The translations under genes were made by a program, and so were the position numbers. A stretch of 64,000 nucleotides of DNA from Micromonospora lupini str. Lupac 08 (GTDB lineage Bacteria > Actinomycetota > Actinomycetes > Mycobacteriales > Micromonosporaceae): positions 6,622,155-6,686,154 of the forward strand of contig NZ_HF570108.1 in assembly GCF_000297395.2 (NCBI RefSeq), read 5' to 3'. Of this stretch, positions 17,853 to 25,771 are shown piece by piece. The notes beneath the pieces were generated by a model. The model searched no databases, was not told the DNA's origin, and saw only the letters and a program-made list of their open reading frames with translations. The number at the start of each line of letters is the position of its first letter. The stretch's first letter is position 1.

Positions 17853-18401
17853 GTGATCGTATGGCTCAACGGCACCCACGGCGTGGGCAAGACGACGACA
17901 AGCGCGCTCGTGCAGCAGCTGATACCGGATTCACGGGTGTTCGACGCCGAGAAGGTCGGCGAGACACTCATGGACATCACACCCGGGCTACCCGCCACGG
18001 ACAACTTCCAGCACTGGCCGCCGTGGCGGCAACTCGTCGTCGAGACCGCCCGTCGTGTGCTCGACTACACCGGCGGCACCCTGGTGATGCCCATGACCGT
18101 CCTGGTCGAGCAGTACTGGCGCGAGATCAGCACGGGCCTTGCCCACCATGCCATCCCGGTACGGCACTTCGTCCTTCACGCCGACGAAGACACCCTCCGC
18201 GGGCGTATCGAGGGGGAACACCCCGTTCCCTCCCCGTTCCGCCTCCAGTACCTCAAGCCCTACGCCGAGGCGGCCCGGACATGGCTGCATGCCGAGGCCG
18301 AGGTCGTCGACACCACGCACCTGACTCCCGCCCAGGCCGCGATGCGGATCGTCCGAGCCACCAGGGAAGGCTCAGGCATCCCACCTCAGGAATCCGATTG
18401 A
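17853..18401 (+). CDS. TmrB-like ATP-binding protein
   Basis: 182 residues from GTG 17853. MIVWLNGTHGVGKTTTSALV carries Walker A at the extreme N-terminus, followed by DSRVFDAEKVGETL. This opening is that of the TmrB (tunicamycin-resistance) group of small P-loop proteins in Bacillus and actinomycetes. VRHFVLHADEDTLRGRIEG is the lid region and VVDTTHLTPAQAA the C-terminal strand. Resistance is known only for TmrB itself; here a role in handling a nucleotide-like compound is inference, supported weakly by the Nudix gene in front. Confidence 0.82.
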   Translation: MIVWLNGTHGVGKTTTSALVQQLIPDSRVFDAEKVGETLMDITPGLPATDNFQHWPPWRQLVVETARRVLDYTGGTLVMPMTVLVEQYWREISTGLAHHAIPVRHFVLHADEDTLRGRIEGEHPVPSPFRLQYLKPYAEAARTWLHAEAEVVDTTHLTPAQAAMRIVRATREGSGIPPQESD

Positions 18402-18418
18402 GTCAGGCTGCGCCGGCG

Positions 18419-18673
18419 CTACTTCCAGCGAAAGTGCACGAAGAGGCGGCCGAAGTTCTTCGAGTCCTTCTCCACGCGGTGGTAGAGCTGCTTGACGTCC
18501 TTCTGGTCGAGGAACCGCAGCACCCGCTTCTTGAGCTGACCCGACCCCTTGCCCGGGATGATCTCCACGAGGGTGGCCTTCTTCGCCACCGCCTCGTCCA
18601 TGATCCCGCGCAGCGCGCGGTCGATGTCCTGCCCCTTGTTGAAGATCTCGTGCAGGTCCAGCTTGAGCTTCAT
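18419..18673 (-). CDS. Smr domain protein, small form
   Basis: 84 residues, one domain. MKLKLDLHEIFNKGQDIDRA gives the LDLH motif at the start of Smr domains, and VEIIPGKGSGQLKKRVLRFL the glycine-rich loop. It lacks the MutS2 ATPase and any other part, so it is a stand-alone Smr protein as common in actinomycetes; Smr domains nick branched DNA or cut RNA, and the activity of the stand-alone form is not established. Confidence 0.88.
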   Translation of the reverse strand: MKLKLDLHEIFNKGQDIDRALRGIMDEAVAKKATLVEIIPGKGSGQLKKRVLRFLDQKDVKQLYHRVEKDSKNFGRLFVHFRWK

Positions 18674-18750
18674 GCCGCAGCCCCCGGCCGGTCAGGTCCC
18701 ATGACCGCCATCCTAGGCATGCCCGGCAGGCCGGCCGCTCCGACGACGAA

Positions 18751-18774
18751 GGGGCGGCCCCGAAGGGCCGCCCC
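18751..18774. terminator. Terminator hairpin downstream of the TPR gene
   Basis: Perfect 10-bp stem GGGGCGGCCC / GGGCCGCCCC around a CGAA tetraloop, located between the stop of the leftward TPR gene (18797) and the start of the leftward Smr gene (18673). Confidence 0.8.
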
Positions 18775-18796
18775 GTGCTCCGTCACCGGTCCGCGC

Positions 18797-19165
18797 TCAG
18801 CGCGTGCCGCCCACACGGGTCTCGACCCGCTGCAGCGCGATCCGGTAGTCGTCGTTGGCCGCGTACATCGCCGCGGCGATCCGCAGGTGCCGCAGCGCGT
18901 CGGTGTGCCGGTTCAGCCGCTCCAGCGTCCGGCCCAGCACGTGGTGCGCGTAGTGGTCGCTCGGGTCCCGTTCGACAAGCTCGCGAAGGTGCTCCTCGGC
19001 CCGGTTGAGCTGGGCCGACTGGAAGTACGCCCGGGCCAGCAACTGCCGGGCAGCCGCGTTGCCGGGTTCGGCGTCCACGATCGGCTCCAGCAGTCGGGCC
19101 GCTCCGCTCGGGTCACCGGTCTCGAAGAACATGGTCGCCCGCCGGTAGTCCGCCAGAAGATCCAT
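18797..19165 (-). CDS. Tetratricopeptide repeat protein
   Basis: 122 residues from ATG 19165, with AGGAGG about 7 nt upstream. Three TPR units are visible: TMFFETGDPSGAARLLEPIV, ARAYFQSAQLNRAEEHLREL and LGRTLERLNRHTDALRHLR. No signal peptide or membrane helix, so cytoplasmic; probably an adaptor. A terminator follows, which separates it from the Smr gene. Confidence 0.88.
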   Translation of the reverse strand: MDLLADYRRATMFFETGDPSGAARLLEPIVDAEPGNAAARQLLARAYFQSAQLNRAEEHLRELVERDPSDHYAHHVLGRTLERLNRHTDALRHLRIAAAMYAANDDYRIALQRVETRVGGTR

Positions 19166-19254
19166 CTGCCCACCTCCTCGGGTCGCGCCGTCACCTGTTC
19201 CGACGCTGGCACAACGCTCGGCGTTTGGCGACTGTTCCCCGGGTCGAATTGGGG

Positions 19255-20025
19255 TCAGGTGCGGGCGTCCCGGCGGCCGGCGGCCAGCTCCCAGGCGCGG
19301 ACGCCGCCGACGATCCCGGCCGTGTTCGGCACCACCACCACGTCGTCGCCCATCCGGGCCAGCTGCTCCGGCCGGATCAGCCGGGAGTTGCCCCCGCCCA
19401 GGTAGAGCCGGTCCCACCGGAACACCGGGCGCAGCCCGTCCACCACCTGCCGGATCCGCCGGGACCAGAAGGCGTCGCCGAGCCGCCGACGTTCCGGCTC
19501 ACCCACGTACGTGTCGTAGGTCGTGCCCCAGCGGACCGGCGCGTGCGACAGCTCCAGGTGCGGTGCGAGCACCCCGCCGTCGAAGAGGGCGCTGCCCAGC
19601 CCCGTCCCCAGGGTCAACACCAGCTCGCAGCCGGTGCCGGCGACCACCCCCGCACCGTGCACCTCGGCGTCGTTGAGCACCAGCGCGGGCACCCCGAACG
19701 CGTCGGCCAGCGCGCCCCGCGCGTCCCAGCCGGACCACTCGGCCTGCAGGTCCGGGTCGACGCGGGAGCGGGGCCCGCTGCGGGTGACGTAGTGCGGGGT
19801 GGCCACCACCACCCCGTGCCGGATCATGCCGGGCACGCCAACCGTCAACCGGTCCGCCGTCGGCAGCCGCCCACCCAGCTCCCGCAGGGTCCGGACGAAC
19901 AGGGCGGGAGGCAGCGGGTACGGGGTCGGCACCCGCAGCGGCCGGGCCCGCATCGTGCCGGCCTCGTCGAGGACCGACGCCTTGATGCCGCCGCCACCGC
20001 AGTCGATCGCCAGAGTGGTCACCAC
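19255..20025 (-). CDS. ROK family sugar kinase, polyphosphate-glucokinase-like
   Basis: 256 residues from GTG 20025. The actin-like ATPase core shows LAIDCGGGGIKASVLD (phosphate 1), VLNDAEVHGAG with the catalytic Asp, LTLGTGLGSALFDGG (phosphate 2), and LYLGGGNSRLI (adenosine loop). The order and spacing match actinobacterial polyphosphate/ATP glucokinases, although the HxEL zinc or sugar motif here reads HLELSHA. It probably phosphorylates glucose or a related hexose in the cytoplasm. Divergent from the ABC-F gene by 62 bp. Confidence 0.82.
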   Translation of the reverse strand: MVTTLAIDCGGGGIKASVLDEAGTMRARPLRVPTPYPLPPALFVRTLRELGGRLPTADRLTVGVPGMIRHGVVVATPHYVTRSGPRSRVDPDLQAEWSGWDARGALADAFGVPALVLNDAEVHGAGVVAGTGCELVLTLGTGLGSALFDGGVLAPHLELSHAPVRWGTTYDTYVGEPERRRLGDAFWSRRIRQVVDGLRPVFRWDRLYLGGGNSRLIRPEQLARMGDDVVVVPNTAGIVGGVRAWELAAGRRDART

Positions 20026-20087
20026 GCCGTTGAGTCTGCCCGCTGCCGTCGGCTCTTATGCGAGCAGCCGGATAGGCTGCCGTCCTG

Positions 20088-21725
20088 ATGAGCGCCACGA
20101 TGATCGTCAAGGACCTGGCCGCCGGGCACGGGGACCGCCCACTCTTCTCCGGGCTGAACCTGGTCGTCGCCCCGGGCGACGTGGTCGGCCTGGTCGGGCC
20201 GAACGGGGCCGGCAAGTCGACGCTGCTGCGTACCCTCGCCGGGTTGTTGCCGGTCGAGGCCGGCAGCGTGCGACTCAGCCCGCCCACCGCGAGCGTCGGA
20301 CACCTGCCGCAGGAGCCGGAACGGCGACCGGGCGAGACGGTACGCGACTTCCTGGCCCGCCGGACCGGGGTGACCGCCGCGCAGGCGGCGCTGGACGCGG
20401 CCACCGAGGCGCTGACCGCCGGGGCGGCGGGCGCCGACGACGCGTACGCCGACGCGTTGGAGCGCTGGCTCGCCCTCGGCGGCGCGGACCTGGACGAGCG
20501 CGCCGAGCAGGTGAGCGCGGACCTGGGGCTCGCGGTCGACCTGGACCACCCGACGACCGGGCTCTCCGGCGGCCAGGCCGCCCGCGCCGGGCTCGCGTCG
20601 CTGCTGCTCAGCCGGTACGACGTGTTCCTGCTCGACGAGCCGACGAACGACCTGGACCTGGCCGGCCTGGAGCGGCTGGAGGAGTTCGTCACCGGGTTGC
20701 GGGCCGGCACGGTGCTGGTCAGCCACGATCGGGAGTTCCTCACCCGCACGGTGACCCGGGTGCTGGAGCTGGACCTGGCGCAGCAGCAGGTCAATCACTT
20801 CGGCGGCGGCTACGCGGCCTACCTGGAGGAGCGCGAGGTCGCGCGGCGGCACGCCCGCGCGGACTTCGAGGAGTACGCCGACACCAAGGCCGGCCTGGAG
20901 GCGCGGGCCCGCACTCAGCGCGGCTGGATGGAGAAGGGCGTGAAGAACGCCCGCCGCAAGGCCACCGACAACGACAAGATCGGCCGCAAGTTCCGCAGCG
21001 AGTCGAGCGAGAAGCAGGCCGCCAAGGCCAAGCAGACGGAACGGCTGATCGAACGGCTCGACGTGGTCGAGGAGCCCCGCAAGGAGTGGGAGCTGCGGAT
21101 GGAGATCGCGGCCGCGCCCCGCGCCGGCGCCGTCGTGGCCACGCTGCGCTCCGCGGTGGTACGCCGGGGAGGGTTCACCCTCGGGCCGGTCGACCTCCAG
21201 ATCGACTGGGCGGACCGGGTCGCGGTGACCGGGGCGAACGGTTCGGGCAAGTCCACCCTGCTGGCCGCGCTGCTCGGGCGGCTGCCGCTGGACTCCGGCA
21301 CCGCCTCGCTCGGGCCGGGCGTGGTGGTCGGCGAGGTGGACCAGGCCCGGGGGCTGTTCCTCGGCGACGCGCCGCTGATCGACGCGTTCCACGCGGCCGT
21401 ACCCCACATGTCGCCGGCGGACGCGCGGACCCTGCTGGCCAAGTTCGGGCTGCGTGCGGCGCACGTCCCACGGCCGGCGGCCACCCTGTCCCCCGGCGAG
21501 CGGACCCGCGCGGCGCTGGCCCTGCTCCAGGGTCGCGGCGTCAACCTGCTGGTGCTCGACGAGCCCACCAACCACCTGGACCTGCCCGCGATCGAGCAGC
21601 TCGAATCGGCACTGGCCAGCTACCCCGGCACGCTGCTGCTGGTCACCCACGACCGGCGGATGCTGGCCGCCATCGAGACGAACCGTCGGCTGCGGGTCGA
21701 CGCCGGGCGGATCGCCGAGGATTGA
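20088..21725 (+). CDS. ABC-F family ATP-binding protein
   Basis: 545 residues, two ABC domains and no membrane segments. Domain 1: Walker A GPNGAGKS (about 42-49), signature LSGGQAARAGLA, Walker B VFLLDEPTNDLD. Domain 2: GANGSGKS, signature LSPGERTRAALA, Walker B LLVLDEPTNHLD. The linker at about 245-330 is charged and helical (EEREVARRHARADFEEYAD, KNARRKATDNDKIGRKFR), as in ribosome-acting ABC-F proteins. Some members protect ribosomes from antibiotics, others are housekeeping translation factors; this one resembles the broadly distributed actinobacterial type with a long linker. Confidence 0.93.
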   Translation: MSATMIVKDLAAGHGDRPLFSGLNLVVAPGDVVGLVGPNGAGKSTLLRTLAGLLPVEAGSVRLSPPTASVGHLPQEPERRPGETVRDFLARRTGVTAAQAALDAATEALTAGAAGADDAYADALERWLALGGADLDERAEQVSADLGLAVDLDHPTTGLSGGQAARAGLASLLLSRYDVFLLDEPTNDLDLAGLERLEEFVTGLRAGTVLVSHDREFLTRTVTRVLELDLAQQQVNHFGGGYAAYLEEREVARRHARADFEEYADTKAGLEARARTQRGWMEKGVKNARRKATDNDKIGRKFRSESSEKQAAKAKQTERLIERLDVVEEPRKEWELRMEIAAAPRAGAVVATLRSAVVRRGGFTLGPVDLQIDWADRVAVTGANGSGKSTLLAALLGRLPLDSGTASLGPGVVVGEVDQARGLFLGDAPLIDAFHAAVPHMSPADARTLLAKFGLRAAHVPRPAATLSPGERTRAALALLQGRGVNLLVLDEPTNHLDLPAIEQLESALASYPGTLLLVTHDRRMLAAIETNRRLRVDAGRIAED

Positions 21726-21763
21726 TCCGTGCCCACAGGGCGGCGCGGGGTGAGAATGACGCC

Positions 21764-22084
21764 ATGCTCAAGTGGGAGTACGCCCTGCTGGTCCGCCGCC
21801 GCCAGGCGGCGACCAACGACCTCGGCTGGGAGGTCGTCTTCGTCTGGTACGGCCCGGACGGCTCGATGGTCGACGTGACGCCGTACGGCGACACCGCGCT
21901 GGCCCACCTGAACCGGGCCGGTGACCAGGGCTGGGAGTTGGTCGCGATGAGCGAGGACCCGTCCCTGCCCGGCAACAACGAACTGCACCGCTACCACCTC
22001 AAGCGGCCGAAGCCCGCCGCTCCCCCGCCCCGGCAGCGGATGCGCGGCGGAGGCCGACCGGGCCGCCGTACCCTCTCGGGTTGA
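21764..22084 (+). CDS. DUF4177-like small protein
   Basis: 106 residues from ATG 21764, 38 nt after the ABC-F gene. MLKWEYALLVRRRQ at the start and ALAHLNRAGDQGWELVAMS in the middle match the pattern of DUF4177 proteins (W-E-Y, then L-N-x-x-G-x-x-G-W-E-L-V). The last 25 residues are Pro, Arg and Gly rich and probably disordered. Function unknown; likely cytoplasmic. Confidence 0.78.
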   Translation: MLKWEYALLVRRRQAATNDLGWEVVFVWYGPDGSMVDVTPYGDTALAHLNRAGDQGWELVAMSEDPSLPGNNELHRYHLKRPKPAAPPPRQRMRGGGRPGRRTLSG

Positions 22085-22154
22085 TCCCGACTCGCTCCCT
22101 GAACGCGGCATACCGGGCGGGATTAGGGGTAACGCGCGGCGGGAGGTGGCCCGA

Positions 22155-22880
22155 ATGGTCGCTTTGGCACAGACTCCGCCCTCGGCCGACCGGCTGCGGT
22201 TGATCGACGAATCCCTCGCGCAGGCGTGGGCGGACCAGGTCCGGCACGACGACCGACTGCGCGGCCTGGCGGTCGAGGTGCGCTTCGACCGGGGGGTCGC
22301 CCACCTCAGCGGCGAGGTGGCCGAGCCCGGGGAACTCCGGCTGGTACGCGACCTGGTGGGACGGCTGGCCGGCGTCTACGGCGTCTGGTGCCGGGTCGGC
22401 GTCGGGGGGCGGGAGCCGGTGGTGGTGGACCTCGGCTGCGGGCCGACCAAGCAGTGGTCCGGAAACCTCGGGCTGGACATCTTCCCCGCGCCGGGAGTGG
22501 ACGCGGTGGCGGACCTCTCCGGCTCGCTACCGCTTGCCGACAACTCGGTGGACGTCCTGTTCGCGGTGCACATCCTGGAGCACCTGATCGACTTCCTGCC
22601 CCTGGTGGACGAGTGTCACCGGGTGCTGCGCCCGGGCGGCGTACTCCATGTCATGAGCCCCTGGTGGGGGCATGTCAACGCGGTGGCCGACCCGACCCAC
22701 GTCCGGCTGATGGACGTGCAGACGTTCAAGGGGATCTGTCAGCTCCGCCCGCCGGGCACCCCGCGGTGGTACCCGCTGCACGCGGGCTGCGACGGCGCCT
22801 CCATCTTCGCCGACCTGACCCCCCTCCCACCCGATGCGGCCCCAGCACCCCCCACCCACCTGGCCCGCTTCTTCGACTAG
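22155..22880 (+). CDS. BON domain - SAM methyltransferase fusion
   Basis: 241 residues from ATG 22155 (GGGAGG about 8 nt upstream; GTG 22146 overlaps that site). Residues about 15-80 look like a BON domain: LRGLAVEVRFDRGVAHLSGE and LRLVRDLVGRLAGVYGVW, the beta-alpha pattern of periplasmic or phospholipid-binding BON modules. From about 92 a class I methyltransferase begins: VVVDLGCGPTK (motif I), LPLADNSVDVLFAVHILEHL, VLRPGGVLHVMSP. No signal peptide, so the protein is cytoplasmic although BON domains usually are not. Its TAG stop is part of the CTAG that flanks the MITE. Confidence 0.82.
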   Translation: MVALAQTPPSADRLRLIDESLAQAWADQVRHDDRLRGLAVEVRFDRGVAHLSGEVAEPGELRLVRDLVGRLAGVYGVWCRVGVGGREPVVVDLGCGPTKQWSGNLGLDIFPAPGVDAVADLSGSLPLADNSVDVLFAVHILEHLIDFLPLVDECHRVLRPGGVLHVMSPWWGHVNAVADPTHVRLMDVQTFKGICQLRPPGTPRWYPLHAGCDGASIFADLTPLPPDAAPAPPTHLARFFD

Positions 22881-23046
22881 GGCCTGTTTCATAAGGGCGG
22901 TCGAGCCGAGGCGGAGTCCGGGCGGCGATCCGGCAAGGCGCGGTGTCGTCCGGATACCGGTGTTGTATCCGGACGACACCGCAACGCCGCCGGTCGTCGT
23001 CCGGACTCCGCCGCAGGCCGGCCAGTCCTTATGAAACAGGCCCTAG
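22877..23046. mobile_element. 162-bp palindromic MITE flanked by CTAG
   Basis: Two CTAG tetranucleotides (22877-22880 and 23043-23046) bracket 162 bp whose ends, GGCCTGTTTCATAAGG and its exact complement, are perfect inverted repeats. Inside are a further inverted pair GCGGAGTCCGG (22911-22921) / CCGGACTCCGC (23001-23011) and an 18-bp perfect hairpin (22940-22957 / 22965-22982). No coding capacity. IS5-group transposases duplicate YTAR targets such as CTAG, so a non-autonomous IS5-type element is the best reading. It sits between convergent genes, gives the methyltransferase its TAG and the LacI gene its last codons and TAA, and may serve as a terminator. Confidence 0.75.
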
Positions 23047-24051
23047 GGACGTTTGGGTCGATTCGCGTAGTTCCAGGTGGTGGGGGGCCTTGAGTTCCTT
23101 CGCCGGGGCGGCGCGGTCGCCGTCCAGGCGGTTGGCGAGGAGCTCCACCGCCAGTTTTGCGATCCGCTCCTTGTCCGGGGCGACAGTGCTCAGGGTCGGG
23201 ATCGAGAACCGGCCGTCCTCGATGTCGTCGAAGCCGACCACCGCCACGTCCTCCGGCACCCGCAGGCCGGCCTCGTGCAGGGCGCGCAGGGCACCCAGGG
23301 CGAGCGTGTCGTTGAAGCAGAAGACGGCGTCGGGGCGTACCCCCGTGGTGAGCAGGCCGCGCATCGCGGCCGCGCCGTCGGCGCGGTGCCAGGCCGGTGC
23401 GGGCGCCACCAGGGCTTCGTCGTAGGTCAGGCCGGCGGCGCGGAGTGCCTCGGCGTAGCCGGCCAGGCGCAGTCGGGCGCTCGCGCCCTCGTCGGTGCGC
23501 TGCGAGCCGATGGCCGCGATCCGGCGGTGGCCGAGCTGGATCAGGTGATCGGTGATCTCGCGGGCGGCGGTCACGTTGTCGATCACCACGCGGTCGGCCG
23601 GGCCGTGGTCGACCCGCTCGCCGAGCAGCACCATCGGGGTGCCGTCCAGGCCGGCCAGGTCCTCGGCGGTGAGCGCCAGCGGGCTGAAGATCAGCCCGTC
23701 GATCAGGTGGTCGGTGATGCCGGAGGCGACCACCCGTTCCTGCTCGCGCCGGCCGCCGGTCTGGTCGATGAGAACCGTCCAGCCGTAGTCGGCGGCGGCG
23801 GTGACCACGTAGCGGGCGAGTTCGGCGAAGTACGGGATGTCCAGTTCCGGCACCGCCAGGGCGATCACCCCGGTACGTCCCTTGCGCAGGTGGCGGGCGG
23901 AGAGGTTGGGCCGGTAGTTCAGCTCGGCGATGGCCTCCTCGACCCGGGCCCGGGTGTCCGGACGTACGTGCACGTACCCGTTCACCACGTTCGAGACGGT
24001 CTTCACCGAGACGCCCGCCCGTTCGGCCACGTCCTTGAGCCTGTGTCGCAC
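23029..24051 (-). CDS. LacI family transcriptional regulator
   Basis: 340 residues from GTG 24051. The N-terminal HTH and hinge are textbook: LKDVAERAGVSVKTVSNVVN, then LNYRPNLSARHLRKGRTG. The periplasmic-binding-like domain follows, ending FDDIEDGRFSIPTLSTVAPD. It is divergent from the GH51 arabinofuranosidase, with CG-centred palindromes between them, so an arabinose-polymer sugar is the likely inducer. The last residues (GPVS) and the stop codon are read from inside the MITE at 22877-23046, so the original C-terminus was probably different; this tail lies outside the effector fold. Confidence 0.95.
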   Translation of the reverse strand: MRHRLKDVAERAGVSVKTVSNVVNGYVHVRPDTRARVEEAIAELNYRPNLSARHLRKGRTGVIALAVPELDIPYFAELARYVVTAAADYGWTVLIDQTGGRREQERVVASGITDHLIDGLIFSPLALTAEDLAGLDGTPMVLLGERVDHGPADRVVIDNVTAAREITDHLIQLGHRRIAAIGSQRTDEGASARLRLAGYAEALRAAGLTYDEALVAPAPAWHRADGAAAMRGLLTTGVRPDAVFCFNDTLALGALRALHEAGLRVPEDVAVVGFDDIEDGRFSIPTLSTVAPDKERIAKLAVELLANRLDGDRAAPAKELKAPHHLELRESTQTSLGPVS

Positions 24052-24103
24052 GCCGCAACCTCCCCGATGTAACCCAGCGCACCATACCTCGTCACCAGCT
24101 CTT

Positions 24104-24128
24104 TACAACGTTGCCTACAACGTTGTAG
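24104..24128. promoter_or_regulatory. LacI-type operators upstream of the GH51 gene
   Basis: CTACAACGTTGTAG at 24115-24128 is a perfect 14-bp palindrome with the central CG typical of LacI-family sites; TACAACGTTG at 24104-24113 is a second, 11-bp-offset copy. They lie about 55 bp before the LacI start and about 70 bp before the GH51 start, well placed to control both. Confidence 0.75.
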
Positions 24129-24198
24129 AAACGAGGGACGCCGGGTGGGCGGTGACTGCGGTCACCCGGTTTCCAGCACCGAGGAAAGGTGACATCCC

Positions 24199-25713
24199 TT
24201 GCGGACCGCGCAGCTGACGATCGACCCGGCCTTCTCGATCGGGCCGGCCGACCGACGTCTCTTCGGCTCGTTCGTCGAGCACATGGGGCGGTGCGTCTAC
24301 GGCGGCATCTACGAGCCCGGCCACCCCAACGCCGACTCCCGCGGCCTGCGCCGCGACGTGCTGGAGCTGACCCGCGAGCTGGGCGTCTCGGTGGTCCGCT
24401 ACCCGGGCGGCAACTTCGTCTCCGGCTACCGCTGGGAGGACGGCGTGGGCCCGGTCGGCGACCGGCCGCGCCGGCTCGACCTGGCGTGGAAGACGATCGA
24501 GACCAACGCCTTCGGCCTGGACGAGTTCATGACCTGGGCCGCCGAGGCCGGTGTCGAGCCGATGATGGCCGTCAACCTGGGCACCCGGGGTGTCCAGGAG
24601 GCGCTCGACCTGCTGGAGTACGCGAACCACCCGGGCGGGACGGCGCTGTCCGACCTGCGGCGCAAGCACGGCGCCGAGGACCCGTACGGCGTACAGCTGT
24701 GGTGCCTGGGCAACGAGATGGACGGCCCGTGGCAGGTCGGCCACAAGACCGCCGACGAGTACGGGCGGCTGGCCGCCGAGGCGGCGCGCGCGATGAAGAT
24801 GATCGACCCGTCGATCAGCCTGGTCGCCTGCGGCAGCTCCAACCGGCGGATGCCCACGTTCGCCGCGTGGGAGGCGACGGTGCTGGAGCACACCTACGAA
24901 CACGTCGACTACATCTCGGCGCACACCTACTACGACCCGTCCGACGGTGACCAGGCCAGCATCCTGGCCTCGGCCGTGGACATGGACAACTTCATCACCG
25001 AGGTCGTGGCGACCGCCGACCACGTGGCCGCCAAGCAGCGGCAGAAGCGCAAGCTGAAGATCTCGTTCGACGAGTGGAACGTCTGGTACGAGTCCCGCCT
25101 CCAGGCCGACCTGGACCGGCGCGGCTGGGTCGAGGCGCCCGCGCTGATCGAGGACGACTTCACGGCTGTGGACGCGGTGGTGGTCGGCGACCTGCTGATC
25201 ACCCTGCTCCGGCACGCCGACCGGGTCGGGGTGGCCGCCCAGGCCCAGTTGGCAAACGTGATCGCGCCCATCCGCACCCGCAACGGCGGCCCCGCCTGGC
25301 GGCAGAGCATCTTCCACCCGTTCGCGCTGACCGCCCGCTACGCCCGGGGCACCGTGCTGCGCACCGAGCCGGTGTCGCCGCGCTACGACACGAAGAGGTA
25401 CGGGGACGTGCCGGTGCTCGACACGGTCGCCGTGCACGACGAGGAGACCGGCGAGCTGACCGTCTTCGCGGTCAACCGCGGCTCCGAGGACCTCCCCCTC
25501 GACCTGGACCTGCGCGGCTTGCCGGGTATGTCCGGTCTGTCATTCCAGAGCATCGCTGCCGGGTCTGACCCGTCGGCGACGAACACCGAGGCCGAGCCCG
25601 ACCGGGTGACGCCGCGGGAACTGCCCACCCCCACCCCCGACGGCGGCCGGTGCACCGTGCGCCTGCCCGCCGTGTCGTGGAGCGTGCTGCGCTTCGGCCC
25701 GACCGGCGTCTGA
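24199..25713 (+). CDS. Alpha-L-arabinofuranosidase, GH51
   Basis: 504 residues from TTG 24199, with GGAAAGG about 10 nt upstream. GH51 marks: FGSFVEHMGRCVYGGIYEP near the N-terminus, the acid/base Glu in WCLGNEMDGPWQ and the nucleophile Glu in ISFDEWNVWY. A C-terminal beta-sandwich follows (about 385-504). Length is that of intracellular actinomycete enzymes and there is no signal peptide, so it cleaves imported arabino-oligosaccharides in the cytoplasm. First gene of the cluster that continues with a sugar ABC importer. Confidence 0.95.
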   Translation: MRTAQLTIDPAFSIGPADRRLFGSFVEHMGRCVYGGIYEPGHPNADSRGLRRDVLELTRELGVSVVRYPGGNFVSGYRWEDGVGPVGDRPRRLDLAWKTIETNAFGLDEFMTWAAEAGVEPMMAVNLGTRGVQEALDLLEYANHPGGTALSDLRRKHGAEDPYGVQLWCLGNEMDGPWQVGHKTADEYGRLAAEAARAMKMIDPSISLVACGSSNRRMPTFAAWEATVLEHTYEHVDYISAHTYYDPSDGDQASILASAVDMDNFITEVVATADHVAAKQRQKRKLKISFDEWNVWYESRLQADLDRRGWVEAPALIEDDFTAVDAVVVGDLLITLLRHADRVGVAAQAQLANVIAPIRTRNGGPAWRQSIFHPFALTARYARGTVLRTEPVSPRYDTKRYGDVPVLDTVAVHDEETGELTVFAVNRGSEDLPLDLDLRGLPGMSGLSFQSIAAGSDPSATNTEAEPDRVTPRELPTPTPDGGRCTVRLPAVSWSVLRFGPTGV

Positions 25714-25771
25714 TGTCGTACCGGTTCTGCAGGCACAATTCATCCCGTCCCCCTCCAAGGAGAGATAAAGC

